A DNA stretch of 42,632 bases from Deltaproteobacteria bacterium (GTDB lineage: Bacteria > Myxococcota > Myxococcia > SLRQ01). A model generated the notes under the pieces. That model searched no databases and was not told where the DNA came from. It was given only the letters and a program-made list of their open reading frames with translations. The DNA lies in the NCBI GenBank assembly GCA_029210625.1, contig JARGFU010000035.1, positions 909-43,540 on the forward strand. The letters are read 5' to 3'. Position numbers and translations under genes: made by a program. Every line of letters starts with the position of its first letter. Position 1 is the stretch's first letter. Below, in pieces: positions 1-8,235 of the stretch.

Positions 1-127
1 CGAGCCGGAGGTCGAGATGGACCTCTCCGAGCCGGAGCCGGAGCCGGAGCCCGAGTTCGATCTGGCCGACGCCGAGCCGGAGGTCGAGATGGACCTCTCC
101 GAGCCGGAGCCGGAGCCGGAGCCCGAG
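1..127 (+). repeat. 72-bp tandem repeat coding for an acidic Glu-Pro segment
   Basis: Bases 1-55 recur exactly at 73-127, a 72-bp period that equals 24 codons and keeps the reading frame. Each unit encodes a short E-V-E-M-D-L-S segment followed by repeated Glu-Pro dipeptides. The first copy is cut by the window edge, so more units may lie to the left. In-frame near-identical repeats like this usually vary in copy number through slippage or recombination. Confidence 0.9.
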
Positions 128-337
128 CCGGAGCTCGAGGTCGAGGCGACCCCGGCGCCCGCCCCGGTGGCCCCGGCGGCGGGAGGCACCGACGAGGCGA
201 CCCTGCGCGCGGCCCTCTCGGGAGCCAGCCGCGAGCTGATCGAGAAGGTCGTCTGGGAGGTCGTCCCCGAGCTCGCCGAGACCATCATCCGTGAGGAGCT
301 CGAGCGGCTCATCAAGGCCCGCGAGGGCGGCGAGTAG
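2..337 (+). CDS. C-terminal part of an acidic-repeat protein (5' end outside window)
   Basis: The frame is open from the left edge, so the N-terminus is missing. The visible part has two copies of a 24-residue acidic Glu-Pro repeat, an Ala-Pro linker, and a helical end containing EKVVWEVVPELAETIIREEL. That end resembles the C-terminal helix found in many myxobacterial and Geobacter proteins that begin with a zinc ribbon or a CheY-like receiver and continue through a Pro/Glu-rich linker. The missing N-terminus may therefore carry such a regulatory domain, but this is inference. A hairpin at 366-388 follows the stop. valS begins 129 bases downstream and is probably a separate unit. Confidence 0.75.
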   Translation, partial: EPEVEMDLSEPEPEPEPEFDLADAEPEVEMDLSEPEPEPEPEPELEVEATPAPAPVAPAAGGTDEATLRAALSGASRELIEKVVWEVVPELAETIIREELERLIKAREGGE

Positions 338-365
338 AGCGCGGTCGACCGCATCCGAGGGTCGT

Positions 366-388
366 CCGGCCTCGCCTCGCGGGGCCGG
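366..388 (+). terminator. GC-rich hairpin after the acidic-repeat gene, terminator-like
   Basis: The arms CCGGCCTC (366-373) and GGGGCCGG (381-388) pair over 8 bp with one G-T wobble and a 7-nt loop, 28 nt after the stop codon. No run of T follows, so this is not a classical intrinsic terminator. It could still end or pause transcription in a high-GC genome. Confidence 0.35.
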
Positions 389-428
389 CGTCCTCATCAC
401 CTTCGGGGGAAGACTCCTTTCGTTTCGA

Positions 429-455
429 CGGCGCCTGCCACCATCGTCGGCGCCG
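429..455 (+). promoter_or_regulatory. valS: Hairpin just upstream of the valS ribosome-binding site
   Basis: CGGCGCC (429-435) and GGCGCCG (449-455) form a perfect 7-bp stem with a 13-nt loop. The stem ends a few bases before the GGGAG Shine-Dalgarno sequence and 11 nt before the valS ATG. It could limit ribosome access or simply reflect GC-rich leader sequence. No T-box hallmark was recognised. Confidence 0.3.
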
Positions 456-466
456 CGGGAGATGCC

Positions 467-3130
467 ATGAGCACCCTGGACAAGAGCTACGATCCCGCAG
501 CGGTGGAGCGCCGCTGGTACGAGGCCTGGGAGCAGGCCGGCCACTTCGTCGCCGATCCCGAGAGCGGCAAGCCGCCCTTCTCGATCGTCATGCCGCCGCC
601 GAACGTGACCGGCTCCCTGCACATGGGGCACGCCCTGACGGCGACCATCCAGGACATGATGGTCCGCTGGAAGCGGATGAGCGGCTTCGAGGCCCTCTGG
701 CTGCCGGGCACCGACCACGCCGGCATCGCCACCCAGATGGTGGTCGAGCGCGAGCTGCAGCAGAGCGAGGGCAAGAGCCGCCACGATCTCGGCCGCGAGG
801 CCTTCCTCGAGCGGGTCTGGGAGTGGAAGAAGGCCTACGGCTCCCGCATCACCGAGCAGCACAAGGCGCTGGGCACCTCCTGCGACTGGAGCCGTGAGCG
901 CTTCACCATGGACGAGGGGCTCTCCCGGGCGGTGCGCGAGGTCTTCGTGCGCCTCCACGAGGAGGGGCTGATCTACCGGGCGACCCGGCTGATCAACTGG
1001 TGCCCCCGCTGCCACACGGCGCTCTCCGACCTCGAGGTGGATCACGAGGAGCAGAAGGGGCACCTCTGGCACCTGGCCTACCCGGTCGAGGGCACCGACC
1101 GGAGGCTGGTCGTCGCCACGACCCGGCCCGAGACGATGCTCGGCGACACCGGCGTGGCGGTGCACCCCGAGGACCCGCGCTACAAGGACCTCGTCGGCAA
1201 GTCCGTGCGCCTCCCCCTGGTGGATCGGCTGATCCCCATCGTCGGGGACGCGGTCCTCGTCGACATGGAGTTCGGCACCGGCGCGGTGAAGGTGACTCCG
1301 GCCCACGACTTCAACGACTTCGAGACCGGCAAGCGCCACGAGCTCGAGGAGATCTCGATCCTCGACATCGACGCGAAGGTGAACGAGAACGGCGGCCCCT
1401 ATCAGGGGCTGGACCGGAACGAGGCGCGCAAGAAGGTCGTCGAGGACCTCGAGGCCCTCGGGCTGCTCGAGAAGGTCGAGGACTACGAGAACAAGATCGG
1501 CGGCTGCCAGCGCTGCCGCACCGTGGTCGAGCCCTACCTCTCCCAGCAGTGGTTCGTGAAGGCGGGCGTGCTCGCCGAGCCCGCCATCGAGGCGGTCGAG
1601 CAGAAGAAGACCGTCTTCGTCCCCGAGAGCTGGGAGAAGACCTACTTCCACTGGATGCGGAACATCCAGGACTGGTGCATCTCCCGGCAGCTCTGGTGGG
1701 GTCACCGCATCCCCGCCTGGTACTGCGACGAGGGGCACGTCACCGTCGCCCGGGAGGCCCCCGCCGCCTGCGGCGAGTGCGGGGCGACGGCCCTGCGGCA
1801 GGACGAGGACGTCCTCGACACCTGGTTCTCCTCGGGGCTCTGGCCCTTCTCCACCCTCGGGTGGCCGGAGCAGAGCGCCGACCTGAAGTTCTTCTACCCG
1901 ACCTCGCTGATGGAGACGGGCTTCGACATCATCTTCTTCTGGGTCGCCCGGATGATGATGATGGGGATCCACTTCATGGGCGAGGTGCCCTTCGAGACCG
2001 TCTACCTCCACGCGATGGTGCGGGACGAGAAGGGCCAGAAGATGTCGAAGACCAAGGGGAACGTCATCGATCCCCTCGAGGTGAGCGAGAAGCACGGCGC
2101 CGACGCCCTGCGCTTCACCCTGGCCTCGATGGCCGGTCAGGGCCGCGACATCAAGCTCTCCCTCGACCGGGTCGCCGGCTACCAGGCCTTCGCCAACAAG
2201 ATCTGGAACGCGGCGCGCTTCGCCCTGATGAACCTCGAGGACTACGAGGCCGACGGGGTGGAGCCGTGGGCGGGCAACCTCCTGCCGGCCGATCGCTGGA
2301 TCTTGAGCCGCCTGGACCGGGCCGTGGCCGGGACGAAGGACGCCCTGGAGGGCTACCGCTTCGACGAGGCGGCCCGGATCACCTACGGCTTCTTCTGGGG
2401 TGAGCTCTGCGACTGGTACATCGAGCTGGCGAAGGCGCCCCTGCGCGGTGACCTCGGGGACGAGGCCAAGAAGACCTCCCAGCGCGTGCTGGTGCACGTG
2501 CTCGACGAGGCCCTGCGGCTGCTGCACCCGATGATGCCCTTCGTCACCGAGGAGATCTGGCAGAAGCTTCCCCTCGGCGACGAGCGCCCCGCCTCGATCA
2601 TGATCGCCAGCTACCCCGAGCCGAACCCCTCCCGGCAGGACGACGCGGGGGAGGCCACCATGGCCCGGCTCATCGAGGCGATCTCGGGGGTCCGCACGAT
2701 CCGGGGCGAGTCCCGCATCTCCCCCAAGGCCAAGCTGGAGGTCGAGGTCCACGCCCCCGACGCCGAGGCCCGCGCCTCCTTCGAGGAGAACGAGGGCTAC
2801 TTCCTCGGGCTCTGCGGCGCCAGCCGGTTGACGGTGAAGGAGCCGGGGACCCCGCCCGCGAAGGCCGCGGTGCACGTGGCCACCGACCTCGATGTCTACG
2901 TGCCCCTCGAGGGGATCGTCGATCTCGACGAGGAGGCCAACCGGCTGGAGAAGGAGCTGGGCAAGGTCGCCAAGGACCTGAACGGCCTGGAGAAGCGCCT
3001 GGGCAACGAGGGCTTCCTCGCCCGGGCCCCCGAGGAGGTGGTCGTCGAGAGCAAGGCGCGGCTGGCCGAGCTCCAGGAGGTCCACGCCCGGATCGAGAGC
3101 AACCTGAAGCGGCTGAGAGGTGAGCCATGA
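467..3130 (+). CDS. valS: Valyl-tRNA synthetase
   Basis: Charges tRNA-Val with valine in the cytoplasm. This class I synthetase of 887 aa is close to the usual bacterial length (about 880-950). The HIGH-type signature is HMGH at residues 52-55, preceded by the ValS-typical PPPNVTGSL. The KMSKS loop is KMSKT near residues 525-529, followed by KGNVIDP. The inserted editing domain contains [17 protein letters not shown]. The C-terminal 65 or so residues are charged and helical, matching the tRNA-binding coiled-coil arm of ValS. The ATG is preceded by GGGAG. The stop overlaps the next start as ATGA, so the H1-like gene and nadC are probably co-translated with it. Confidence 0.97.
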   Translation: MSTLDKSYDPAAVERRWYEAWEQAGHFVADPESGKPPFSIVMPPPNVTGSLHMGHALTATIQDMMVRWKRMSGFEALWLPGTDHAGIATQMVVERELQQSEGKSRHDLGREAFLERVWEWKKAYGSRITEQHKALGTSCDWSRERFTMDEGLSRAVREVFVRLHEEGLIYRATRLINWCPRCHTALSDLEVDHEEQKGHLWHLAYPVEGTDRRLVVATTRPETMLGDTGVAVHPEDPRYKDLVGKSVRLPLVDRLIPIVGDAVLVDMEFGTGAVKVTPAHDFNDFETGKRHELEEISILDIDAKVNENGGPYQGLDRNEARKKVVEDLEALGLLEKVEDYENKIGGCQRCRTVVEPYLSQQWFVKAGVLAEPAIEAVEQKKTVFVPESWEKTYFHWMRNIQDWCISRQLWWGHRIPAWYCDEGHVTVAREAPAACGECGATALRQDEDVLDTWFSSGLWPFSTLGWPEQSADLKFFYPTSLMETGFDIIFFWVARMMMMGIHFMGEVPFETVYLHAMVRDEKGQKMSKTKGNVIDPLEVSEKHGADALRFTLASMAGQGRDIKLSLDRVAGYQAFANKIWNAARFALMNLEDYEADGVEPWAGNLLPADRWILSRLDRAVAGTKDALEGYRFDEAARITYGFFWGELCDWYIELAKAPLRGDLGDEAKKTSQRVLVHVLDEALRLLHPMMPFVTEEIWQKLPLGDERPASIMIASYPEPNPSRQDDAGEATMARLIEAISGVRTIRGESRISPKAKLEVEVHAPDAEARASFEENEGYFLGLCGASRLTVKEPGTPPAKAAVHVATDLDVYVPLEGIVDLDEEANRLEKELGKVAKDLNGLEKRLGNEGFLARAPEEVVVESKARLAELQEVHARIESNLKRLRGEP

Positions 3131-3573
3131 GCGGTTCCCGGCAGAGCATCGAGAGCGTGCTGCAGGAGGTGAGGGCCGCCCGGGACGAGGATCTCGCCGG
3201 AGAGGCGACCTCCCGGGTGCGGGGGCTCTCCCGGGCCCGCGGCCTGGTCGCCGGGCTGCAGGCGATGGGGCAGGGCAAGCTCCGGGAGGGGATGGCCCAC
3301 GTGGCGTCGGCGCTCGGCGAGCCCTGGGTCGAGGCGCCGCCCTCCGAGGAGGCGAAGCCCGCGGCGAAGAAGAAGACCGCGAGGAAGACCGCCAAGAAGG
3401 CGGTGAAGAAGGTCGCGAAGAAGACCGCCAAGAAGGCGGTGAAGAAGGCCGCCAAGAAGACCGCGAAGAAGGCGACGAAGAAGACCGCCCAGAAGACCGC
3501 GAAGAAGGCGACGAAGAAGGCCGCCGGGAAGACCGCGAAGAAGGCGGCGAAGAAGACCGGAAAGGCCCGTTGA
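3127..3573 (+). CDS. Lysine-rich histone H1-like DNA-binding protein
   Basis: A 148-aa protein. The first 77 or so residues are mixed and probably helical. The rest is an almost pure Lys/Ala/Thr tail built from AKKTAKKA-type repeats, like the C-terminal tails of eukaryotic H1, AlgP of Pseudomonas and chlamydial Hc1/Hc2. Such tails bind DNA or RNA electrostatically, so a nucleoid-compacting or regulatory role is likely; the partner is unknown. The start overlaps the valS stop (ATGA) and the stop overlaps the nadC start (TGATG), which indicates translational coupling. The N-terminal part is not a domain I recognise. Confidence 0.85.
   Translation: MSGSRQSIESVLQEVRAARDEDLAGEATSRVRGLSRARGLVAGLQAMGQGKLREGMAHVASALGEPWVEAPPSEEAKPAAKKKTARKTAKKAVKKVAKKTAKKAVKKAAKKTAKKATKKTAQKTAKKATKKAAGKTAKKAAKKTGKAR
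3358..3570 (+). repeat. Degenerate AAG-rich repeats encoding the AKK tail
   Basis: Imperfect tandem copies of units such as GCCAAGAAGGCGGTGAAGAA and GCGAAGAAGACC encode the lysine-rich tail. The plus strand is strongly purine-rich here. Tail length probably varies between strains, as in AlgP-type genes. The repeats also keep several other frames open, which creates misleading longer reading frames across the junction with nadC. Confidence 0.85.
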
Positions 3574-4415
3574 TGCACCACCCACTCGCCCCCGGGATCG
3601 AGGATCTGATCACGCTCGCCCTCGCCGAGGATCTCGGGCCGGGGGACGTCACCACCGAGGCGACGGTGGAGCCCACCCGGGAGGGGAGCGGCACCGTGGT
3701 GGCCCGGGAGGCGCTGGTGGTCAGCGGTGTGACCGTGGCGGCCCGCGTCTTCGAGCGGGTGGGTCCGGATCTGTTGATCGACCCGATGGTGAAGGACGGC
3801 GACCTCCTGGTCGCCGGCGCGCCGGTGCTGCGGGTGTCGGGGAGGCTGGCGCCGATCTTGAGCGCCGAGCGCCTGGCCCTGAACTTCCTGCAGCGCCTCT
3901 CGGGGATCGCGACCCGCACGGCCCACTTCGTGGACGCCCTGGGCGAGGGCCGGACCCGGCTCCTCGACACCCGCAAGACGACCCCCGGGCTGCGCCTGCT
4001 GGAGAAGGCGGCGGTCCGCCACGGTGGAGGGCACAACCACCGGATCGGCCTCTTCGACGGAGTGATGATCAAGGACAACCACATCGTGGCGGCCGGCGGG
4101 ATCACCATCGCCGTCGAGCGCGCCCGGGAGCGGGTCGGCCCGCTGACCCGGATCGAGGTGGAGGTCGAGGACCTGGCGGGCCTCGAGGAGGCGATCACCG
4201 CCGGCGCCGAGATGGTGATGCTCGACAACATGGACGACGCCCGGGTCGCCGAGGCGGTCGAGGCGGCCGGGGGGAGGGTCCTCCTGGAGGTCTCCGGGGG
4301 GGTGACCCTGGAGCGCCTGCCCCGCCTGGCCCGGGCCGGGGTCGACTACGTCTCGATCGGCAGCATCATCCACGGGGCCCAGGCGGTGGATCTGGCCCTC
4401 GACCTGAACGGGTGA
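3573..4415 (+). CDS. nadC: Nicotinate-nucleotide pyrophosphorylase (quinolinate phosphoribosyltransferase)
   Basis: Converts quinolinate and PRPP to nicotinate mononucleotide, CO2 and pyrophosphate in de novo NAD synthesis. The 280-aa product fits the family (about 270-300 aa). Visible signatures are the N-terminal ALAEDLGPGDVTTEA, the substrate-binding DTRKTTPGLR, the conserved RHGGGHNHRIGLFDG followed by IKDNHI, and the C-terminal barrel strands MLDNM and VSGGV. The frame stays open upstream through the repeat tail of the previous gene, but homology begins at the ATG at 3573. That start also makes a TGATG overlap with the preceding stop, so it was chosen. birA follows after 26 nt. Confidence 0.95.
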   Translation: MHHPLAPGIEDLITLALAEDLGPGDVTTEATVEPTREGSGTVVAREALVVSGVTVAARVFERVGPDLLIDPMVKDGDLLVAGAPVLRVSGRLAPILSAERLALNFLQRLSGIATRTAHFVDALGEGRTRLLDTRKTTPGLRLLEKAAVRHGGGHNHRIGLFDGVMIKDNHIVAAGGITIAVERARERVGPLTRIEVEVEDLAGLEEAITAGAEMVMLDNMDDARVAEAVEAAGGRVLLEVSGGVTLERLPRLARAGVDYVSIGSIIHGAQAVDLALDLNG

Positions 4416-4441
4416 CCTTCCACCTACCTTTGCGGTAGCTT

Positions 4442-5467
4442 GTGCCGGTGTCGACCTCGGACGCATCGAGTGAACTGGTCCTCGGGCTGCTCTCCGATGC
4501 CCTCGGCGAGTTCCTCTCGGGAGAGGTGCTCTCTGCCAAGCTCGGCCTCGCGCCGACCGAGGTCTATCGCCAGATCGAGTCGCTCCGCGCGCAGGGCTAC
4601 CGGATCGACTCGCGGGGCCGCGCGGGCTACCGCCTGGTCTCGGTCCCCGATCGCCTCACCCCCCTGGAGATCGAGCCCTTCCTGACCACCCACGACCTGG
4701 GGCGCGAGCTCCACCACCGGGCGGTGATCGACTCGACGAACGCCCTGGCCAACATCCTCGCCAGCGAGGGTGCCTTCCACGGCGAGGCGGTGGTGGCCGA
4801 GCACCAGAGCGAGGGGAGGGGGAGGCGCGGCCGCACCTGGATCTCGCCCCCCGAGCAGAACATCTACCTCTCGGTGATCCTCCGCCCGGACCTGCCGGCC
4901 CTGCGGGCGCCGGAGCTGACCTTCGTCGCGGGGGTCGCCATCGCCGAGAGCCTCCGGACGGCCTTCAACCTGCCGGTCGATCTGAAGTGGCCGAACGACC
5001 TGCTGGTGAACGGCCTGAAGCTGGCCGGGATCCTGACCGAGCTCTCCGCGAGCGGCGATCGCATCGGCTACGTGGTCCTGGGGCTGGGGCTGAACGTGAA
5101 CATGGAGGCCGCCGACTTCCCGGCGGAGATCGCCTCGACGGCGACCTCCCTGCGCATCGAGCTCGGCCAGCCCCTGGACCGACCCCTCCTCTGCGCTGCG
5201 CTGCTCTCCAGCCTGGAGGTCTGGTACGACCGCTGGCTCGAAGAGGGCTTCGGGCCGGTGCGCGAGATGTGGCAGGCCCTCTCGGCCACGCTCCAGCGCC
5301 CGGTCCGGATCCACCTGGGCGACGACGTGCAGGGCTTCGACGGGGTGGCGGAGGGCATCGACGAGCGCGGCTCGCTCCTGGTGCGGCGCGCCAACGGAGT
5401 GCTCGAGCGGGTGGTGGCCGGAGAGGTCGTCCACCTGCGGCCGCTCAAGCACTCCTCGTCAGAGTAG
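4442..5467 (+). CDS. birA: Bifunctional biotin-[acetyl-CoA-carboxylase] ligase / repressor
   Basis: Activates biotin as biotinyl-5'-AMP and attaches it to biotin carboxyl carrier protein. The N-terminal 65 or so residues form a winged helix (LSAKLGLAPTEVYRQIESL), as in BirA proteins that also repress biotin genes. The catalytic domain has the adenylate-binding GRGRRGRTW, then LKWPNDLLVNGLKLAGIL. A C-terminal SH3-like domain follows. The 341-aa length is slightly above the 321 aa of E. coli BirA. The start is GTG at 4442, with another in-frame GTG two codons later and no clear Shine-Dalgarno sequence, so it is uncertain by a few residues. It probably belongs to the valS-nadC operon. Its end overlaps the convergent TPR gene by 9 nt. 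Confidence 0.93.
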   Translation: MPVSTSDASSELVLGLLSDALGEFLSGEVLSAKLGLAPTEVYRQIESLRAQGYRIDSRGRAGYRLVSVPDRLTPLEIEPFLTTHDLGRELHHRAVIDSTNALANILASEGAFHGEAVVAEHQSEGRGRRGRTWISPPEQNIYLSVILRPDLPALRAPELTFVAGVAIAESLRTAFNLPVDLKWPNDLLVNGLKLAGILTELSASGDRIGYVVLGLGLNVNMEAADFPAEIASTATSLRIELGQPLDRPLLCAALLSSLEVWYDRWLEEGFGPVREMWQALSATLQRPVRIHLGDDVQGFDGVAEGIDERGSLLVRRANGVLERVVAGEVVHLRPLKHSSSE

Positions 5468-6157
5468 CCCCGAGATCAGCGGGAAGACCCACACCGCCAC
5501 GCGCCAGCGGCGCTCCTGGCGCCGGAGGTAGTCGGGGACCTCGAGCTCCCGGGCCTCCTGCAGGAGGCGGGCGGCCGCCTCGGCTTCGCCCCTGCGCTGG
5601 AGCAGCGCGGCGAGCCGCACCCGCGGCTCCAGGAGGCTCTGGTTGACCTCGGTCGCGCGGCGGAACCAGCGCTCGGCCTGCGCCAGGCCCTCCTCGCCCC
5701 CGAGCTTGCGGTGGGCGATCCCCAGGCCGGTCTCGCTCTCGCCCCGGCCCGACTCGGGGGCCTCCTCCAGCCCGGCCTCGTAGGCCGCGATGGCCTCGGG
5801 CAGGTGCCCCAGGCGCCGGAGGGTGTGGCCGAGGAGCAGGTAGAGCTTGGGGTCCACCGGCGTGCCGTGTTCGCTGTGGATGCGCACGGCCTCCCGGAAG
5901 AAGTGCAAGGCCCGCCGGAGCTGGCGGCCCTCGAAGTGGAGCCGGCCGAGGAGGAAGCGCACCGACGCGTTCCGGGGGTTGGCCAGCTCGGCCCGCCGGG
6001 CCCGGTAGAACGCGCGCCGCCGGCCGTAGACCCGGAGCCGCCCCCGCAGCGCCGGGACCAGCACGAAGAGGATGATCAGCCAGCCCCAGAGCGTGAAGAA
6101 GAGGAAGCCGAAGATCTGCCAGAGCAGGATCCAGATCCAGTCGAGGAGGGCTTCCAT
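5459..6157 (-). CDS. Membrane-anchored tetratricopeptide repeat protein
   Basis: A 232-aa protein. Residues 5-30 or so form a very hydrophobic, Trp-rich segment (LLDWIWILLWQIFGFLFF) followed by basic residues, so the N-terminus is probably a membrane anchor. The rest contains three to four TPR-like helical pairs, for example LLGRLHFEGRQLRRALHFF and LLGHTLRRLGHLPEAIAAY. The C-terminus ends with another short hydrophobic patch. TPR domains hold protein partners; none is identifiable here. The frame continues upstream, but that part is arginine-rich non-coding sequence, so the ATG at 6157, where the hydrophobic segment begins, was chosen. It lies on the strand opposite birA and coaX and separates them. 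Confidence 0.8.
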   Translation of the reverse strand: MEALLDWIWILLWQIFGFLFFTLWGWLIILFVLVPALRGRLRVYGRRRAFYRARRAELANPRNASVRFLLGRLHFEGRQLRRALHFFREAVRIHSEHGTPVDPKLYLLLGHTLRRLGHLPEAIAAYEAGLEEAPESGRGESETGLGIAHRKLGGEEGLAQAERWFRRATEVNQSLLEPRVRLAALLQRRGEAEAAARLLQEARELEVPDYLRRQERRWRVAVWVFPLISGLL

Positions 6158-6225
6158 CCCCCGATGACTACCAGCTGGGCTCTGCGTTGACAGCCGTCCG
6201 GTGAGGGCCGTAAGAGTCCCGGACG

Positions 6226-6999
6226 ATGCTACTGGCCATCGATGTGGGAAATACGAACACCGTCCTGGGCGTCTTCGACGGTGACACCTTGAGTCAGCAC
6301 TGGCGGATGGAGACCCGCAAGCACCGGCCGGCCGACGAGTACGGCGTGCTGGTGCGGCTCCTCCTCTCCGAGGCCGGCCTCTCCCTGGGCGAGTTCGAGG
6401 GCTCGGCGGTCTCGACCGTCGTGCCACCCCTCCACCAGACCTGGGACGCCGCCCTCCGGGGGCTCTTCCCCCACGAGCCCCTCTTCGTGGGCCCGGGGGT
6501 GCGCTCGGGGATGCCGATCCTCTACGACAACCCCCGCGAGGTCGGCGCCGACCGGATCGTGAACGCGGTCGCGGCCTACGAGCAGTACCACTGCGGGCTG
6601 GTCATCGTGGACTTCGGCACGGCGACCACCTTCGACTGCGTGACGCCCCGGGGAGAGTACCTCGGCGGGGCCATCGCGCCGGGCATCGGGATCTCCATGG
6701 ACGCGCTCTTCCACCACGCGGCCAAGCTGCCGAGGGTCGAGCTGGCCACTCCGGAGCGGGTGGTGGGGCGGAACACCGTCGCCTCCATGCAGTCGGGGCT
6801 CCTCTTCGGCTATGTGGCCCTGGTCGACGGGGTGGTCGCCCGGATGCGGGGAGAGCTGGAGTTCCCCTGCAAGGTGATCGCCACCGGCGGGCTGGCCCCC
6901 CTCATCGCCCGCGAGAGCAAGGCCATCGAGTCGGTGGACGAGATGCTCACCCTCGAGGGGTTGCGGATCATCCACCAGCGCAACCAGAGCGCGGGCTGA
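6226..6999 (+). CDS. coaX: Type III pantothenate kinase
   Basis: Phosphorylates pantothenate in the first committed step of coenzyme A synthesis. The 257-aa length matches CoaX. The N-terminal phosphate-binding loop is AIDVGNTNTVLGVF. The middle contains GADRIVNAVAAYE and IVDFGTATTFDCV, and GGAIAPGI lies in the substrate region, all typical of the ASKHA-fold type III enzyme. A birA-coaX arrangement is common in several phyla. Here a minus-strand TPR gene lies between them, so coaX needs its own promoter in the short region 6158-6225. Confidence 0.96.
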   Translation: MLLAIDVGNTNTVLGVFDGDTLSQHWRMETRKHRPADEYGVLVRLLLSEAGLSLGEFEGSAVSTVVPPLHQTWDAALRGLFPHEPLFVGPGVRSGMPILYDNPREVGADRIVNAVAAYEQYHCGLVIVDFGTATTFDCVTPRGEYLGGAIAPGIGISMDALFHHAAKLPRVELATPERVVGRNTVASMQSGLLFGYVALVDGVVARMRGELEFPCKVIATGGLAPLIARESKAIESVDEMLTLEGLRIIHQRNQSAG

Positions 7000-7056
7000 T
7001 CCTCCCGCCGCGCGCCGCGTGCACCCCGTGGCGCTTCGCGGGTAGGATGGCCCTTG

Positions 7057-8202
7057 ATGAGCGACAACCTCCCGCCGACCGATCCCGCCGTCTGCCCCAT
7101 CGACCCCGAGAGCCTGGCGCCCGCCTCGCGGAAGTTCGTGGCCGGGGAGACCCCCAAGAAGATGAAGATGATGGCGGCCAAGGGGATCATCCCCATGCCG
7201 CCCTCGGACATGGTGCAGGTCCTCTTCATGCTGACCTTCGACGCCGACGAGGAGGTCCAGGAGACCGCCCGGGCCGCGACCGCGGGCCTCTCCGAGAAGA
7301 TCCTGACGCCGGTGCTGCGCGGGGACCTGCCGGCCTCGGTGCTCGACTTCCTCGCCGACTCGTTGATCGAGCAGGAGCAGCACCTCGAGCAGATCCTCCT
7401 CAACCCGGCGGCGACCGACGCGACCTTCGTGCGGCTCGCCGCCCAGGTGAAGGGGAAGTCCCTGAACCTCATCGCCCAGAACCAGCTGCGGCTGTTGCGG
7501 GAGCCGGACATCATCCGGGGCCTGGCCAGGAACCCGGAGGCGAGCCAGGCCACCCTCGACTCGGTCTTCGACTTCGCCGTGCGCTCGGGGCTCAACCTCC
7601 CGGACGTGCAGGCCTTCCAGGAGGCGCGCCGGAGGATCCTGGGTGACGCGGCGGTCGACGCGGAGACCGAGCCCGATCCCGAGGAGACCGCCGAGGGCCT
7701 GATCGCCGCGCACGCAGATGCTCTCGCCGAGGAGCACGACGCGGAGGCCCCCCCGCCGGAAGAGACGGAGGGCGATGAGCAGCGGGAGACCATCACCCAG
7801 AAGATCATGCGGATGACGGTCTCGGAGAAGATCAAGATGGCGATGCTGGGCAACAAGGAGGCCCGGACCATCCTGCTGCGCGACTCGAACAAGCTCGTGC
7901 AGGAGGCGGTCGTGCAGAGCCCGCGGATCACCGAGGGTGAGATCATCGCGCTGACCAACTCCCGGACCATCCCCGACGCGGTCCTGCGCTACATCCTCTC
8001 CAAGCGTGATCTGATGGCCATCTACGCGGTGAAGGTGAACCTGGTGAGCAACCCGAAGTTGCAGCTGGCGCTCGCCTTGCGGATGTTGCCGCAGCTGAAG
8101 CCGCCCGACATCCGGGCGCTCTCCCGGAACCGCAACGTCCCCCAGGCCCTGCGCAACGCGGCCAAGAAGCTGATGGAGAAGAAGTCCTCCTCAGCGGGGT
8201 AG
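7057..8202 (+). CDS. Helical-repeat protein with two repeat blocks and an acidic linker
   Basis: A 381-aa protein without catalytic motifs. Residues 40-190 or so and 245-375 or so are alpha-helical repeats resembling DUF2336 or leucine-rich-repeat-variant arrays. Examples are ARNPEASQATLDSVFDF in the first block and QSPRITEGEIIALTNS, SKRDLMAIYAVKVNLVSNP and SRNRNVPQALRNAAKKL in the second. An acidic linker rich in Glu and Pro joins the blocks. Similar proteins occur in myxobacteria and related deltaproteobacteria next to signalling genes, but no function is assigned. The ATG at 7057 follows AGGATGG at good spacing and is preferred over the TTG one codon upstream. It converges with the FrzS-like gene. 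Confidence 0.8.
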   Translation: MSDNLPPTDPAVCPIDPESLAPASRKFVAGETPKKMKMMAAKGIIPMPPSDMVQVLFMLTFDADEEVQETARAATAGLSEKILTPVLRGDLPASVLDFLADSLIEQEQHLEQILLNPAATDATFVRLAAQVKGKSLNLIAQNQLRLLREPDIIRGLARNPEASQATLDSVFDFAVRSGLNLPDVQAFQEARRRILGDAAVDAETEPDPEETAEGLIAAHADALAEEHDAEAPPPEETEGDEQRETITQKIMRMTVSEKIKMAMLGNKEARTILLRDSNKLVQEAVVQSPRITEGEIIALTNSRTIPDAVLRYILSKRDLMAIYAVKVNLVSNPKLQLALALRMLPQLKPPDIRALSRNRNVPQALRNAAKKLMEKKSSSAG

Positions 8203-8207
8203 GGGCA

Positions 8208-8235
8208 CCCCGCAGGCGAGGCCCTTCCCGCGGGG
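8208..8235. terminator. Possible bidirectional hairpin between convergent genes
   Basis: CCCCGC (8208-8213) and GCGGGG (8230-8235) can form a 6-bp stem with a 16-nt loop. It fills the 33-nt gap between two convergent stop codons. There is no T tract, so its role as a terminator rests mainly on position. Confidence 0.3.

Noticed and set aside
3120-3572. N-terminal extension of nadC by about 150 residues
   Set aside because: The frame is open only because of the AAG repeats; the extension is low-complexity Glu/Arg sequence antiphase to the H1-like gene, and NadC homology begins at 3573.
2670-4466. Long minus-strand reading frame across valS, the H1-like gene and nadC
   Set aside because: Antisense to three clear genes; its sequence is Pro/Arg/Gly-rich without domains, a usual by-product of high GC.
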